From: Gnetum montanum
Lineage: Eukaryota; Streptophyta; Gnetopsida; Gnetales; Gnetaceae
Length of the DNA stretch: 64,000 nt
Assembly: GCA_015680685.1 (NCBI GenBank)
Contig: MNCI01025282.1
Span: forward strand, 808,258 to 872,257
Direction of reading: 5' to 3'
The translations under genes and the position numbers were made by a program. This document shows positions 1 through 10,120 of the stretch, piece by piece. The notes under the pieces were generated by a model. The model did no database searches. It was given only the letters and a program-made list of their open reading frames with translations, and was not told the origin of the DNA. How positions within the stretch are numbered: the first letter of the stretch is position 1; every line of letters begins with the position of its first letter.

Positions 1-1211
1 GGATCATCCTGATAGAAGTCCATGATCTGAATAGTATCAGATCCAGCGGTCTTAAGGCGTCGAACCTCCTCGGTAAGCGTCTGGATAAGCTGGAAAGCTT
101 GATCCAAACCTGTTAAGGGAGGTGTCTGTGCAGCAGGGACAGGAGGTTGGACTGGGAGGGCAGCCCTAGGAAACTGAAATGCTGGGTGTGGTTGGCTAAC
201 CACTGGTGGAGCAGGAATTCCTGCCGGCTGGGGGACCTACGAAGACCACCATCCCCTTACCTGAGACGAAGGGTTAACTCCCGCCTGCTGCATAGGATAA
301 TGATAAGTATATTGAGGAAACACCTGCGAAGATTGTGCTGCAGGTGCGACCGAAGGCTGTGCACCATACACCGCAGACGGGTGATGTTGCGTAGCCGGGT
401 TGATCCATTGACCTGTGGCAGGATATTGCATAAAGGTCTGCTGTGGTACGGTTACATTATTTTGCTGAGTCGGCGGGGGCGGGAACCTTTGCGCTGAGCG
501 AGTTGTCGGTACAGTGTGAGCTTGTACCTGAGGGATGAACTGGGGCGCGGTGGTCGCCAGGATCACTGTCGGAATGCTGATTATGTGGTGGGATGGACCC
601 ACCCCTGCGTTATGGTGCGGTTGTTGTGCTTGCAACCCAGACGGCTACGCGTTGGCTTGCAGAAGGACAGGGATTTGTGCCTGCGCGGTCGTGGCTGGGT
701 CAAGAGAGGTTGCCTCTCCGTCAAAAGGGAACAACGAATTTTCTTGCGTGTGGGGCATCAGAGTATGGAACGAATGTTCCGACAGAGCCGCGAATTCGTC
801 CTCTGCCTCTTCCCCATGCTGTGGCTCCACCGCAGGTTGTGAAGTTTGGCCTCTGGCCATGACCAACTGTGCGATCAATTCATGGTGTTGGTCAGTCAAG
901 GGGATTATATCATAGGCCGTCGGCTTAAAATCATAGCCGCCTTGGTGGAGTACCTCAAAGTTTCGCTTTGCTTCCAGCTCGGCTCAGCTAAGAGCCAGCC
1001 TCGCTTGGATCTTGATGCATATGAAATTGTATTCTTCAGGGGTTATAACCGTGAAGATAGGCTCTTTCCCCTGAAGTCTCAATGAACGGCGCAATGGTCC
1101 TTGAGGTCCCATTGCACCAGGAGCGGGTCCTGTGACCACCGTAGGATTCACAGGCGCAACACCCAGATCGGCAGCGACCATGGCGGTTGTGTTTGAGTAA
1201 AAAGAATCCAT
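1..1211 (-). pseudogene. gag of element E (N-terminal part), three in-frame stops
   Basis: The start at 1211 gives a protein beginning MDSFYSNTT. One frame runs to the window edge, broken only by TGA at about 984, TAG at about 645 and TAG at about 237. The N-terminal domain contains RRSLRLQGK, followed by a Pro/Gln-rich middle and then QAFQLIQTLTEEVRRLK, a segment also present in gag of G (QAFQLIQSLIEEINRLK). Gag forms the virus-like particle of the retrotransposon in the cytoplasm. The zinc knuckle would lie beyond the window edge. The start was chosen because it aligns with the F gag start (SLRLQGKDPTF versus SLRLQGKEPIF). There are no frameshifts in 1.2 kb. Confidence 0.85.
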
Positions 1212-1433
1212 TGATCAACGAAGTCAAGAGTAACTGATAATTGGATCTAAAAGCAAATGGCTGGCAATAAAACACACAAAAGGATTTCTATCCTATAGGA
1301 TTTCAAAGAAATCGTCCTTGCGACCGATCTACACTGCACGATTGACCGTAGACTTCCCTAGAGGTATTACGTCTATGGTTTAGGGTATGGATCTCTAACA
1401 GGGTTACCCAAACTATTCAGATCGGAGCTTGAA
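1212..1433 (-). other. Untranslated leader of element E
   Basis: Sequence between primer site and gag start on the minus strand. No ORF and no repeat were seen in it. It is shorter than the F leader (about 550 bp). Confidence 0.6.
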
Positions 1434-1452
1434 GGCCCTCCTTCTAGCGCCA
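1434..1452 (-). promoter_or_regulatory. Primer binding site of element E
   Basis: On the minus strand the site reads TGGCGCTAGAAGGAGGGCC and starts 6 bases downstream of the LTR end. The same sequence with small changes follows the 5' LTRs of F (35863) and G (52894). This is where a host tRNA 3' end primes minus-strand DNA. Which tRNA matches was not determined. Confidence 0.85.
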
Positions 1453-2147
1453 GAAAACTGTAACGACGGAAAATGTCGGCAGCTGGAAAATACCGACCGA
1501 ATCTCCAGCGTACACAGTTTTAGCCACGGATCCACGTGAGGGCTATGCTGGAGAAAGCGAATCCGTGGCGCCCTGAACGGTCTTGTCGATCAGACAGGGA
1601 CTTACGGGTCAGTAAAACGGTGCAAAGTGCGTAAAAGAAAGCGATCTGATTCAAGGGGGGGTCGTAATGCAAGGGGAAAACGATTGCAACGATGATAATG
1701 CTAAACACGATGAAAGGAGGTTGACATGAGAGAAGCTCGTAGCTTCAAGATCTGCGCTTTGACTTAAAATGTGTGTCTTGTATAAGAAATTACACTGGGG
1801 AATCCCCGATTACAGGATATGAAACATGCACAAAACAATAAGCAAAACTGTCTGAACAGAAGTCCGATCTACCTCGTGGGCTAAAGCTGAGATGCAAGGC
1901 GGGCCAAGCTTTGACGTCTACCAATCAACTGTTTCTGATTGATGGAGTCTCTTCAACAGAGGGATTACTCTTGTCACTAGTGCTCAAAGCGAACTGTACT
2001 CTGCCTCGGCTGTAAGGTGATGATGTCCACGATTGCCAAAGCACTGTTCTCTGTATCTCTGCTCCAAAGTGCTAAGTGCTCTGGTGCTCAGAAATATGCT
2101 TTCTTGCTTCTTTGATTTGCCAACCTCTGTATCTTTGTCAACTGAGG

Positions 2148-2155
2148 TATTTATA
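2148..2155 (-). promoter_or_regulatory. TATA box of the E LTR
   Basis: TATAAATA on the minus strand in the middle of the LTR, in the context CCTATAAATACC. The same context occurs in both G LTRs. It is the likely start of retrotransposon RNA about 30 bp downstream. Confidence 0.7.
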
Positions 2156-2329
2156 GGCCGTGACGCTCCGTGAAAAAGGCGCAACCCTGATGACGTGGGT
2201 CCCGGCTATTGTGGGTCCTGTTGGCATGATCATTTTAAGTCATACTGTGACTACGCACAACACACTCGTTTGCGTGTTGTGCGTGTGGAAAGCAGGCATA
2301 TGCTGAGCACGCTTTAATTGCTTTCAGGC

Positions 2330-2625
2330 TGTATTACGCTCATTCGCGTTGTGTTGCGTGTATGAGCGTAATCAGGTGTAAAAACAATAAGCTCAACATT
2401 GTTTTACGCTCACTACGCAACTGCGCGTAACAAAGCATAAATAATGTACAACTTACGCTCCCTACGCAGCTGCACGTGGTGAAGCGTAAGCAATGTATAA
2501 GGTACGCTCACTACGCATCTGCGCGTAATGAAGCATGAACAATGTACAACTTGAATGATAACCCACGCAATGGTACGCGCCGCCGCGTAACGAGCGTAAA
2601 GACAAATTACGCATGCGCCATGAGA
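2330..2625. repeat. Palindromic tandem array in U3 of the E LTR
   Basis: About four degenerate copies of a roughly 65 bp unit. Each contains TACGCTCACTACGCA, then GCGCGTAA, then GCATAA or GCGTAA and AATGTACAAC. Each unit is itself a near palindrome because TTACGC and GCGTAA face each other. It lies upstream of the TATA box, where retrotransposon enhancers usually lie. Confidence 0.75.
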
Positions 2626-2804
2626 AAAAACGTCAAACTGTTGTGCTTCTTTAGACTCTGCCTTTGACTATGGAGCTTATTACACTCAATACGCTGCCGT
2701 GCGTAATAGAGTGTAAACTTGTCCTTGGAACAAAGCTGATGCGTGCTCTCGCTTGAATTGCAAATCTTTGCTTGAGGCCGACTCGTAATTTTCACGGTGT
2801 TTCA

Positions 2805-5284
2805 GGTGCAGGCTTTGGTTCGAAGTAAGTTCTGAAGATTCAAATGGCGGTGAGGCATTTGGAGAATTGGCTGCTTGTGGTTGTAAGGACTTGGTTGGAC
2901 TATTGGTTCTAAAGAAAGGTCTCTTATTTAATTGATTATCCAAACCAATAGTAGGTTGAGAGTTGACAACCCTTGTAGCATTACGTTGTTACGGTTGGAC
3001 AGGAAGCTCACCCTGCATAGTTGGAGTAGGTGGTAATGGAGCTAAGGGTGGAAGAGGTGTAGTCGGATGGGAAGGATAGTACATTTGTGGAATATCACCC
3101 CTAGGAGAAGGAGTTCTATAGTATTCGTGGGTCTAGTAGTGAGGCTAAGGAGTGACGTGACTAGTAGAGTCATGTGGAGAGATTGGCTGCTGAATATAAT
3201 ACCCGTATCGGTTAGGTTGACAGTAAGGGTACTATTGATGTGGTAATGGAATTCCTCATGATTATGGGTGTTTCCATTGTTGGTATTGTTCATTTAGTTG
3301 CGATGGAGTTACACTCAAATAATATGTCAAGGGTTGGTGGAACTGCTTTGGATTACCTTGAGGATAAGGTAACCTTCTAGGTGCTTACCATCTATTTAAT
3401 CATGGATTTAGTGCATACACCCCAGACTCTTATAGATGTGAGACTACTGGGCAACATCCTTTAGGATGGTCATATTGGCATATCTCACATCCACCATCAT
3501 TGTCTATGTTTAAATCCACAACCTCTTTAATGATGGAAACTTTGCCCTCACGCCTGTTACGTGCATACTCAGCTTCTTTCTTTTTCCTTCTCTCTCGGTC
3601 ACTACCTTACTCTCTAGACTCCTCTACTACATTTAGAATGGTTTAAAATTCATCATCTAGGGAGTTCCACAATTGATCTACCTTTGCTGATACTTCTGAT
3701 GCAAATTTTTGGATGGGAAAAGTCTTCCTATTCACCATCTCTTCAAGTGGTGACTCTTCTTCATATTCACAAAATCTAACTTCCTTCCTTTAGAGGGAAG
3801 GATATCTGTTGTATTCCTCAGCACTTTCTCTTTTTCTTAACTCATTTTCCTCCTTGGTAACTTACTCCAACAATCTTTGTATTTGATGGGCTTGAAGCTC
3901 AAATAGTCTCCCTTGGGCATAAGTCCCAAGGGTGCTTCGTGTTTTATACCTAAGCCCATCCGCGAGATGGCATAGTTGTTCCCACTGCAAGTAACCATGG
4001 CTAGGGCAATGATGTAATAATGCATAATATCAGCCCATTGCAGTGTCCAAGGGTTCGTGTCCTCCATATTTCCATCCTTGGATTTGCTTACGTAGGTTGG
4101 ACACATGGGAGTACGTTTGATACTTATTGTTGAATAACTCTAATCGGTACTAGCTTTTTGCTTCCTTGATCAGTGTTCATGGAAACAACTTTAGTTTTTG
4201 CGACTCATTTTCTATATTTTGCAAGGCACATGCATCGTGAAATGCTTGTAGATGATTTTGAGGATCAGCATTGTATCCCCCTTCAAATTGTGGGATGTTT
4301 TTCATGTCTAGTCTTTTGATCCTACTATCTTTTTGGTGCCTTGTTGAAATTCTAACAGCCTTAGTTATATCTAACATACTTCGGGTGGCGAGTAGCGATT
4401 TATCGTGATCATACTATCTATGGTGTCTATAATGCCTATGTTGTTCCCTACTCTCCCTCCTTTTGTGATGTGTTTCTCTAGAATGCCCTCATCCCCTTTC
4501 TTGACTATTTTGTCTATGATCTCTGTTTCACTTACCATTATCCTCATGGTCTCATCCTTTGCAGTTTCATTTAGATCCTAAAGGAGAGGGTGAAGGAGAT
4601 GATAAGGTAAGAGGAAGGAGGACTAGCATCATGATGGTGCTTGCTACCTTCTCTTCGGTGGTCATGGCCTCGATCACGGTTACTATCAGAATGTCCATCT
4701 TTGTCATGGGTTTGTCTTCCTTTTTTGGACCCCTTGTGTCTATTGGTATTAGAACCTGGGTTATGGATAGTTGAGTGAAGATTCTGATACACAACCCCTT
4801 GACCAAAGTCAATGGGAGGAACATTGTTTTGTGAAAAACTTGCTAAGGTAGGTTCACCACCCTCATTTTCACTTAGGACATGCGGAACATCCTAAGACCA
4901 CTTTCCCTTCATTGATTTGTAATGTCAGTTCTATTGTAGGTTCCTTTGACGTTGTGCCTCCATGGGTCGATACTGTCTCGAGTCGTGTTCATGCACAATG
5001 TATTATGCTTGTAAGTGCTACATACCAATTCATGTAAGAGCACGAAGAAGCATGCTTGGGATTGAGGGATCAGGAGATAACACTATGTTACCTTCTAAAT
5101 CATGCCATTGCAACTATTCATCTTAGTAAAGGATAAAGGTAAAGTTTGGTATATACTTATCAGGATGAGCGTATACCACACAAAATTGTTGGGGCACTGG
5201 TGGATCATAATGTGTACTATGCCTCTGATTGTTCATTGTGTCGAACCTAGGTGGTGAAGCACTCTCATAAGAAGAAGGAGACAT
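2805..5284 (-). pseudogene. gag (and start of protease region) of element C
   Basis: The start ATG at 5284 gives MSPSSYESAS, colinear with A gag (MSSSLNKSTS). Downstream, YIPNFTFI, YQNLHSTIHNP, a His/Arg/Ser-rich stretch, and a zinc knuckle at about 3454-3489 (CEICQYDHPKGC, spacing CX2CX3HX3C) all align with A. At least three frame changes and many stops break it, so it is more decayed than A. The last homologous residues are near SELTSNQSL at about 2830, after which E interrupts the coding region. It encodes the particle-forming Gag of an Athila-like element. Confidence 0.75.
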
Positions 5285-5401
5285 GATTGATTATTTAGTG
5301 TGAAATTCTTTCTTTTCGATAATTGTAGGATAACCAACCTTAAGGGTTCATTCCAACAATGGAAAGATTCTTAAGTTCTAATTAGCACACAAACAACAAA
5401 G

Positions 5402-5419
5402 TCCTCGGCAACGGTACCA
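5402..5419 (-). promoter_or_regulatory. Primer binding site of element C (tRNA-Asp type)
   Basis: Minus strand TGGTACCGTTGCCGAGGA, one base from the LTR. It differs at a few positions from TGGCGCCGTTGCCGGGGA, the complement of the plant tRNA-Asp 3' end typical of Athila elements. Confidence 0.85.
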
Positions 5420-5420
5420 A

Positions 5421-5907
5421 TGATGAGCAGCGAGGTACCCCTACATCCAACCATACAAATATGAGTGTTCACACATGATCTGGTTGACTTCCAAGGACTA
5501 AGTGCTTATGCACCTTCACAGAACAAGGATGGGTTGTGCGATTGTTGTTTTCCAAAGCATACTCGTAAGGCACAATTGTATGGTTAAGTAAACTTGAGGT
5601 ATATGATTTTTATACTTTTTATGTTTTATGTCTTGGTGCTAAAAATAGAGAAATGAGATAATTAATTAACTAATTTCATTTAGCTAATCAACTATGCTCT
5701 AACTAGTCCTAACAACAACATCCATTCCCACTTGACGAACACATCCTGAACCAATGTAACACTACTGGGATTACCAAATGCTAGTCGTTACTAGGTTAAC
5801 AAGTGTTCCACGTATGCTTGAAGTGGTCGTACTGAGTGTGCTTACTTGTTGAGAATTAATAAGTCTAGGAAAACAACATCAATTAACTAAGGAAAGCATT
5901 AAATAAC
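5421..5907 (-). repeat. 5' LTR of element C, downstream piece
   Basis: Starts (in plus coordinates) with TGATGAG, the complement of the LTR end CTCATCA. It is the inverted counterpart of 6190-6667 in A's 5' LTR. It stops at 5907, where the ATAAC target site of A begins to duplicate; sequence continuity resumes at 12677. Confidence 0.85.
5903..5907. repeat. Target-site duplication of element A, left copy
   Basis: ATAAC, identical to 12672-12676 directly after A's 3' LTR. Confidence 0.85.
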
Positions 5908-6667
5908 TAATGAGTCGCGATATCGCATCAGCTGCCCTTGCGATATCGTGTATGGGATATTGCAGCCTACCATCATGTTCACTCATCTAGATCTAGAACA
6001 TTAGCCAAACTATAGCAGTTTTACCATTATAGAGTTAGAATAATTTCAATGTGCCCGCAGTAGGAGTCTCAAAGTGAACGGATCTTTATTCGAGCAAATT
6101 GTACCTAAGCACACATTTGTGTACAGCAATAAAGATGACTTTCTGATAAACCTTGCAGCATATGGAATAAGATAAATAGGATTTAAATTATTGTTAATGT
6201 TTAAATGCTTTCCTAGATAATTAATCTCTCTTAACCCTTGACTCTCCTAGTTAAGTGCATTCAGTACGACCACTTCGAGCACATGTGTAATGCTTGGTAA
6301 CCCAATAATGAGTAGCGTTTGGTAATCCCAGTTGCGTTGCACTAGTTCAAGGTGTGTATAGCAAGTGGGAATGGATACTGGTGCTAGGACGATTAGAACT
6401 TAGTTAGCAAATAGTTAGCCACTTAGTCTCTTCAACCTTCCCTACTAGCATAGGCGTTAAAAAGATAAAAGACATAAAAATTATATACCTCAAACTTACT
6501 TAACCATACGACCGTGACAATACAAGTAAGTTTGGGAAGACAACGATTGATTAACCGTAAGTGTTCCATTAGGACGCATAAGCACTTAGTCCTTGGAGTT
6601 TGACTAGATCATGCGTGAGAAACTCATATTTGTATGGTTAAGTGTAGGGGTACCTTGCCACTCATCA
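5908..6667 (+). repeat. 5' LTR of element A (760 bp)
   Basis: Begins TAATGAG (canonical TGATGAG with one G-to-A change) and ends CTCATCA, directly before the primer site. Compared with the 3' copy it is about 44 bp shorter. The missing part includes the TATA box region, so this copy probably lacks a core promoter. The first 60 bp contain GATATC palindromes. Confidence 0.9.
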
Positions 6668-6668
6668 T

Positions 6669-6686
6669 TGGCACCGTTGCCGAGGA
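6669..6686 (+). promoter_or_regulatory. Primer binding site of element A (tRNA-Asp type)
   Basis: TGGCACCGTTGCCGAGGA, one base after the LTR. It matches the Asp-tRNA-type site of Athila elements at all but a few positions. Confidence 0.9.
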
Positions 6687-6812
6687 CTTAGTTGTTTGTG
6701 TGCTACGTAGAACATAGGAAATCATTCACATTGTTGGGAGCTAAAACGAACCCTTAGGGTTAATCAAGAGAAAAATAACATAATAGTAAATAGCACACCA
6801 AACAAGACTAAA

Positions 6813-9360
6813 ATGTCTTCTTCTTTGAACAAAAGCACTTCACAACCTAGGACTAACACTAGAGACAATTGGTGGCACAACACACATAACCAAAATCGAC
6901 CAGTTCCTCAATAATTCAATGTGGTATATATTCATCATGATGAATATATACCCAACTTTACCTTTATCTTCCATCAAGACAAACAACTGCATTAGAGAGA
7001 CTTGGAGGGTAACATAGTGTTGCCTCCAAACAGAGCAACCCCCAACATGCTCCTTCGTGCCCTTGCACGAATAGACATGTCACAATTATACGCAGAGTGT
7101 GTTGCATGTGATTACCGTACAAGGGACTACCATCCCACAGAAGCACAACATCAATGGGACTTGCAGCAGAAGAGTTACCACACATATTTGAAGGGCAAAG
7201 GACCCCATAACGCTCCATCCTTCATAAGAAAAATTGAGGGTGGTGAACCTATTTCAATAGGTTCTCCACAAAATGATGTTCCCCCTCCTAAGGATAGTGA
7301 GGAGGTGGTGTATCAAAACCTTCACTCCACAATTCACAACCCTAGTTCAAATCCCTATGAACATCAAGTGTTCAACAAGGGAACACAAACATAAGATAAG
7401 GATGGGCATTCTGATTGTCATCACGATTGGGGTCGAGACCACCGAAGAGAGGGTAGGAAACATCATCATGGTGATGGTTTTCCTTTTTCTTCACCTTCAT
7501 CGTCACATTCACCCTCTCCTTCAACATCAAGACACATTCATAAGGAACCTAACCATGAGAATAAGGGTAAGCAAAGTGAGAAACCTCGATAAGAGAATTG
7601 AAAGCGAGGACAAGGGCACTCTAGAGAATCAAGGCATGGAATAAGGGAAAGTAGGAAACCACGTAGACATCATAGACGCTATGAGAGAAATGACCACGAA
7701 GAACCCCTACTTATAACCCGAAGCATGTTAGACATTATGGAGGCTGTTAGAATACCTACAAGGCATGAAAAAGATAGCAAGATCAAGAGATTAGACATGA
7801 ATAATATCCCACGATTTGAGGAGGGATACAACGCTGATCCTGAGAACCACTTACAGGCATTTCATGATGCATGTGCCTTGTAGAACATCGAGAATGAGTG
7901 GAAAAAATTAAATTTGTTTCCAAGGACACTAGTAAAATAAGCGGAAAGCTAGTACTGGTCCTTAGAATTGGAATCCTTTCGAAGGTGGAGTACGATGCTA
8001 GAACTATTTAATGATAAGTATCAAATGTACTCCAGGGTGTCCAACCTACAAAAGCAAATCCAAGGATGGAAGCAGGGAACTCATGAACCCTTGGATGCTA
8101 CCATGGATCGATACTATGCACTGCTACATCATTGCCCAGGCCATGGTTATTTGTAGTAGGATCAACTATGCCATCTCATAGATGGACTTAGGCATGAAAA
8201 TAGGAGAACCCTTGGAATGTATGCCCAAGAGAGATTATCAGAGCTTAGGTCCCAGCAAATCCATAGATTGTTGGAGTAAGTAGCTAAGAAAGAAGGAGAG
8301 CTATGTAAGAGAGAAAATGTGGAAGAATACAATCGCGATCCTTCCCTCCAAAAAAAGAGAGTAAGATTCTGTGAGGAGGAGGATGAGTCACCACTCGAAG
8401 AGATGGTGAATAGGAAAACCTTGCCACTTCAAAAATTAACAATAGAAGTGTTGGCAAAGGTAGATCAAATGTGGGACTCCTTAGATAGTAGATTTGAAAC
8501 CGTTATAAAAATTGTAGAGGAGTCTAAGAAGTGAAGTAGTGACCATGACAAAAAGAAAAGGAGGGATTTGGACCATGCACGTAATAAAGGTAAGGGTAAA
8601 ATGACCATCACCGAAGAGGTTGTGGATTCTGATATGGACAATGACGGTGGATGTGAGATATGCCAGTATGACCATCCTAAGAGATGTTTCCCAATAATCT
8701 CACATCTGCAAGAGTTTGGGGTGTATGCACTTAACCCATGACTTAACAAACGGCAAACACCTTGACGGTTACCTTATCCGCAAGGTAACCTGAGGTAGTT
8801 CCACCAACCACTAACATATTATCCAAGTGGAACTCTGCCACAACCTATTGAGCAACACCAGTAGTGGAAATACCCACAGTCATGGGGGATGCCACCGCTA
8901 AGAAAATAATACCCTTACCAGCAACCGGATCCATATGGCTACTATGTGCAATAGCTAATCTCTCCAAGTGACTCTTTTGGTCATGCGACCCTACAACATC
9001 ATTATCAAGCTTGGGAGTATTACAGGACTCCTTCTCCTAGGAGAGACACACCACACGCATACAATCCTTTGAACCCATCCACGACTCTCACACTGATAGC
9101 TCCACTACCACCTGCTCCAGTGATGCAAAGGGAACTCCCTACTCAACTATAGCAATGCAATTCTACGAGAGTTGTAAACCTTCAACCCGCTGTTGGTTCT
9201 AACAACTGTATAAGGAGAAGACCTTTCTTCCGAACCAACAGTCCAAACAAGCTCTCACAACCACAAGTGGTTGAGCCTTTGAACATTCCTCCATCAAATA
9301 AGGCTTCGGAGCTCCCTTCAAATTAACAATAGAGTTCAACACACACAGTTATGTTAACAC
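6813..9360 (+). pseudogene. gag of element A, frame preserved but full of stops
   Basis: The ATG at 6813 opens a frame that continues without any frameshift through gag and protease. Recognisable parts are YIPNFTFIFHQD, NIVLPPNRATPNMLLRALAR, a basic low-complexity stretch (7390-7700), RLDMNNIPRFEEGYNADPEN (7789 onward), a conserved core to about 8280, and a zinc knuckle at 8652-8687 (CEICQYDHPKRC, spacing CX2CX3HX3C). A Pro/Gln-rich tail follows. About 20 stops interrupt it. Where C or B can be compared the residue is usually Gln, Trp or Arg, as expected from C-to-T or G-to-A change. It codes for the particle protein of an Athila-like element. Confidence 0.85.
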
Positions 9361-9843
9361 ATACCATCACTAACTGGATCAAGGAGGGCCACCTTCTCAG
9401 GAAATTATTTGATCTTGGAAGACCTTTAATCTATCTCCAAGTTGCTGGGAATGAACCTTGTAAAGCTCTTTTGGACTCAGGTTCTGGAGTCAACTTGATA
9501 TAGCAAGAAATGTATAAAGCTTGAAACCTTCCCCTACTAAAGAAGAGCAATATTCGTTTAGAGCTGGCTGACCAGTCCATCACTATTCCCTTGGGATTGG
9601 TGGAGGACATCGTTACCACTATGTGTGGTTGGTCATACCCAGCTGATTTCCTAGTGATACAAGTCAACAATGATAAAGGGAACTTCCCAATAATAATGGA
9701 AAGGGCATGGCTAAGTACTGTCTACACATGCCTAGGAATCTATGATCTTTCCCTGAAAATATCTAAGGAAAACACTTGTGGAAAGATTGAGAAGAAGAAA
9801 GTTCCAAGCATCACATACAATGATACAAGGTGTGATTACGTAT
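9361..9843 (+). pseudogene. Aspartic protease region of element A
   Basis: Same frame as gag. It contains KALLDSGSGVNLI (active-site motif D-S-G at about 9475-9483), a flap-region segment DIVTTMCGWSYPADFLVIQV and IIMERAWLST, which corresponds to the ILGRPWL-type end of retropepsins. Stops occur after NLI and within YKA-NLP. The homologous segment of B (26030-26380) has DSN in place of DSG. The enzyme would cut the Gag-Pol polyprotein inside the particle. The coding signal ends at the stop near 9843. Confidence 0.8.
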
Positions 9844-10120
9844 AGGAATGTTCAGCATTGCCTGCATGCAATAGGTGTGCACTAGAGGTTAACATATAAA
9901 GATAACTGTATGTAGCAACCACACAACAAGAAAACACCCAGTGGTTGATAGCTAATCAAGAGAGAAACTCACCAATATGCATGGAACTAACTGGGGGACC
10001 AACTTGTGACCATGTCGAAAGCATAGATACACTAAAGCAAGAGCGTCACCAACTTCCAACCCTTAACCTGAAAACATCAATTGGGAGTAGTTTGATACTT
10101 CTAAAAAATTCAAACAAGTG
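9844..10120 (+). pseudogene. Protease-RT linker remnant and pol deletion junction in element A
   Basis: Still in the gag-protease frame. Around 9960-10115 it matches the linker upstream of RT in B (ICMELTGGPTCDHVESIDTL versus LCMEPIESLTCAYVKSMNEL). At about 10117 similarity jumps to sequence lying downstream of integrase in B (22850 and below). Everything between, about 2.8 kb in B, is absent. The junction shows short ACAA-like similarity at both sides, as expected for an ordinary deletion or template switch. Confidence 0.75.

Larger units (their letters stand above)
1..2804 (-). mobile_element. Element E: 5' part of a Tat-like Ty3/gypsy LTR retrotransposon
   Basis: Reading on the minus strand it runs LTR (1459-2804), primer site (1434-1452), leader and gag (1211 down to 1), then leaves the window at the left edge. 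LTR terminal bases, primer site and gag all resemble elements F and G on the right of the window. It sits inside the gag-protease region of Athila-like element C, whose coding sequence resumes at 2805. The target duplication would be GGTGC (2805-2809), but the other copy lies outside the window. E is the most GC-rich element here and has the fewest coding breaks, so it is probably among the youngest. Confidence 0.85.
1459..2804 (-). repeat. 5' LTR of element E (1,346 bp)
   Basis: On the minus strand it begins TGAAACACC at 2804 and ends GTTACA at 1459, just before the primer site. The start matches the G LTR (TGAAACACCACAA). The 3' part (1459-1640) is recognisably related to the last part of the G LTRs (52700-52888 and 59700-59834). 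It contains a TATA box and a GC-rich, palindrome-rich repeat array in U3. Only one LTR is inside the window. Confidence 0.85.

Noticed and set aside
237-915. Plus-strand ORFs over the E gag region
   Set aside because: These overlap the minus-strand gag frame, have no motif and are shadows of it.
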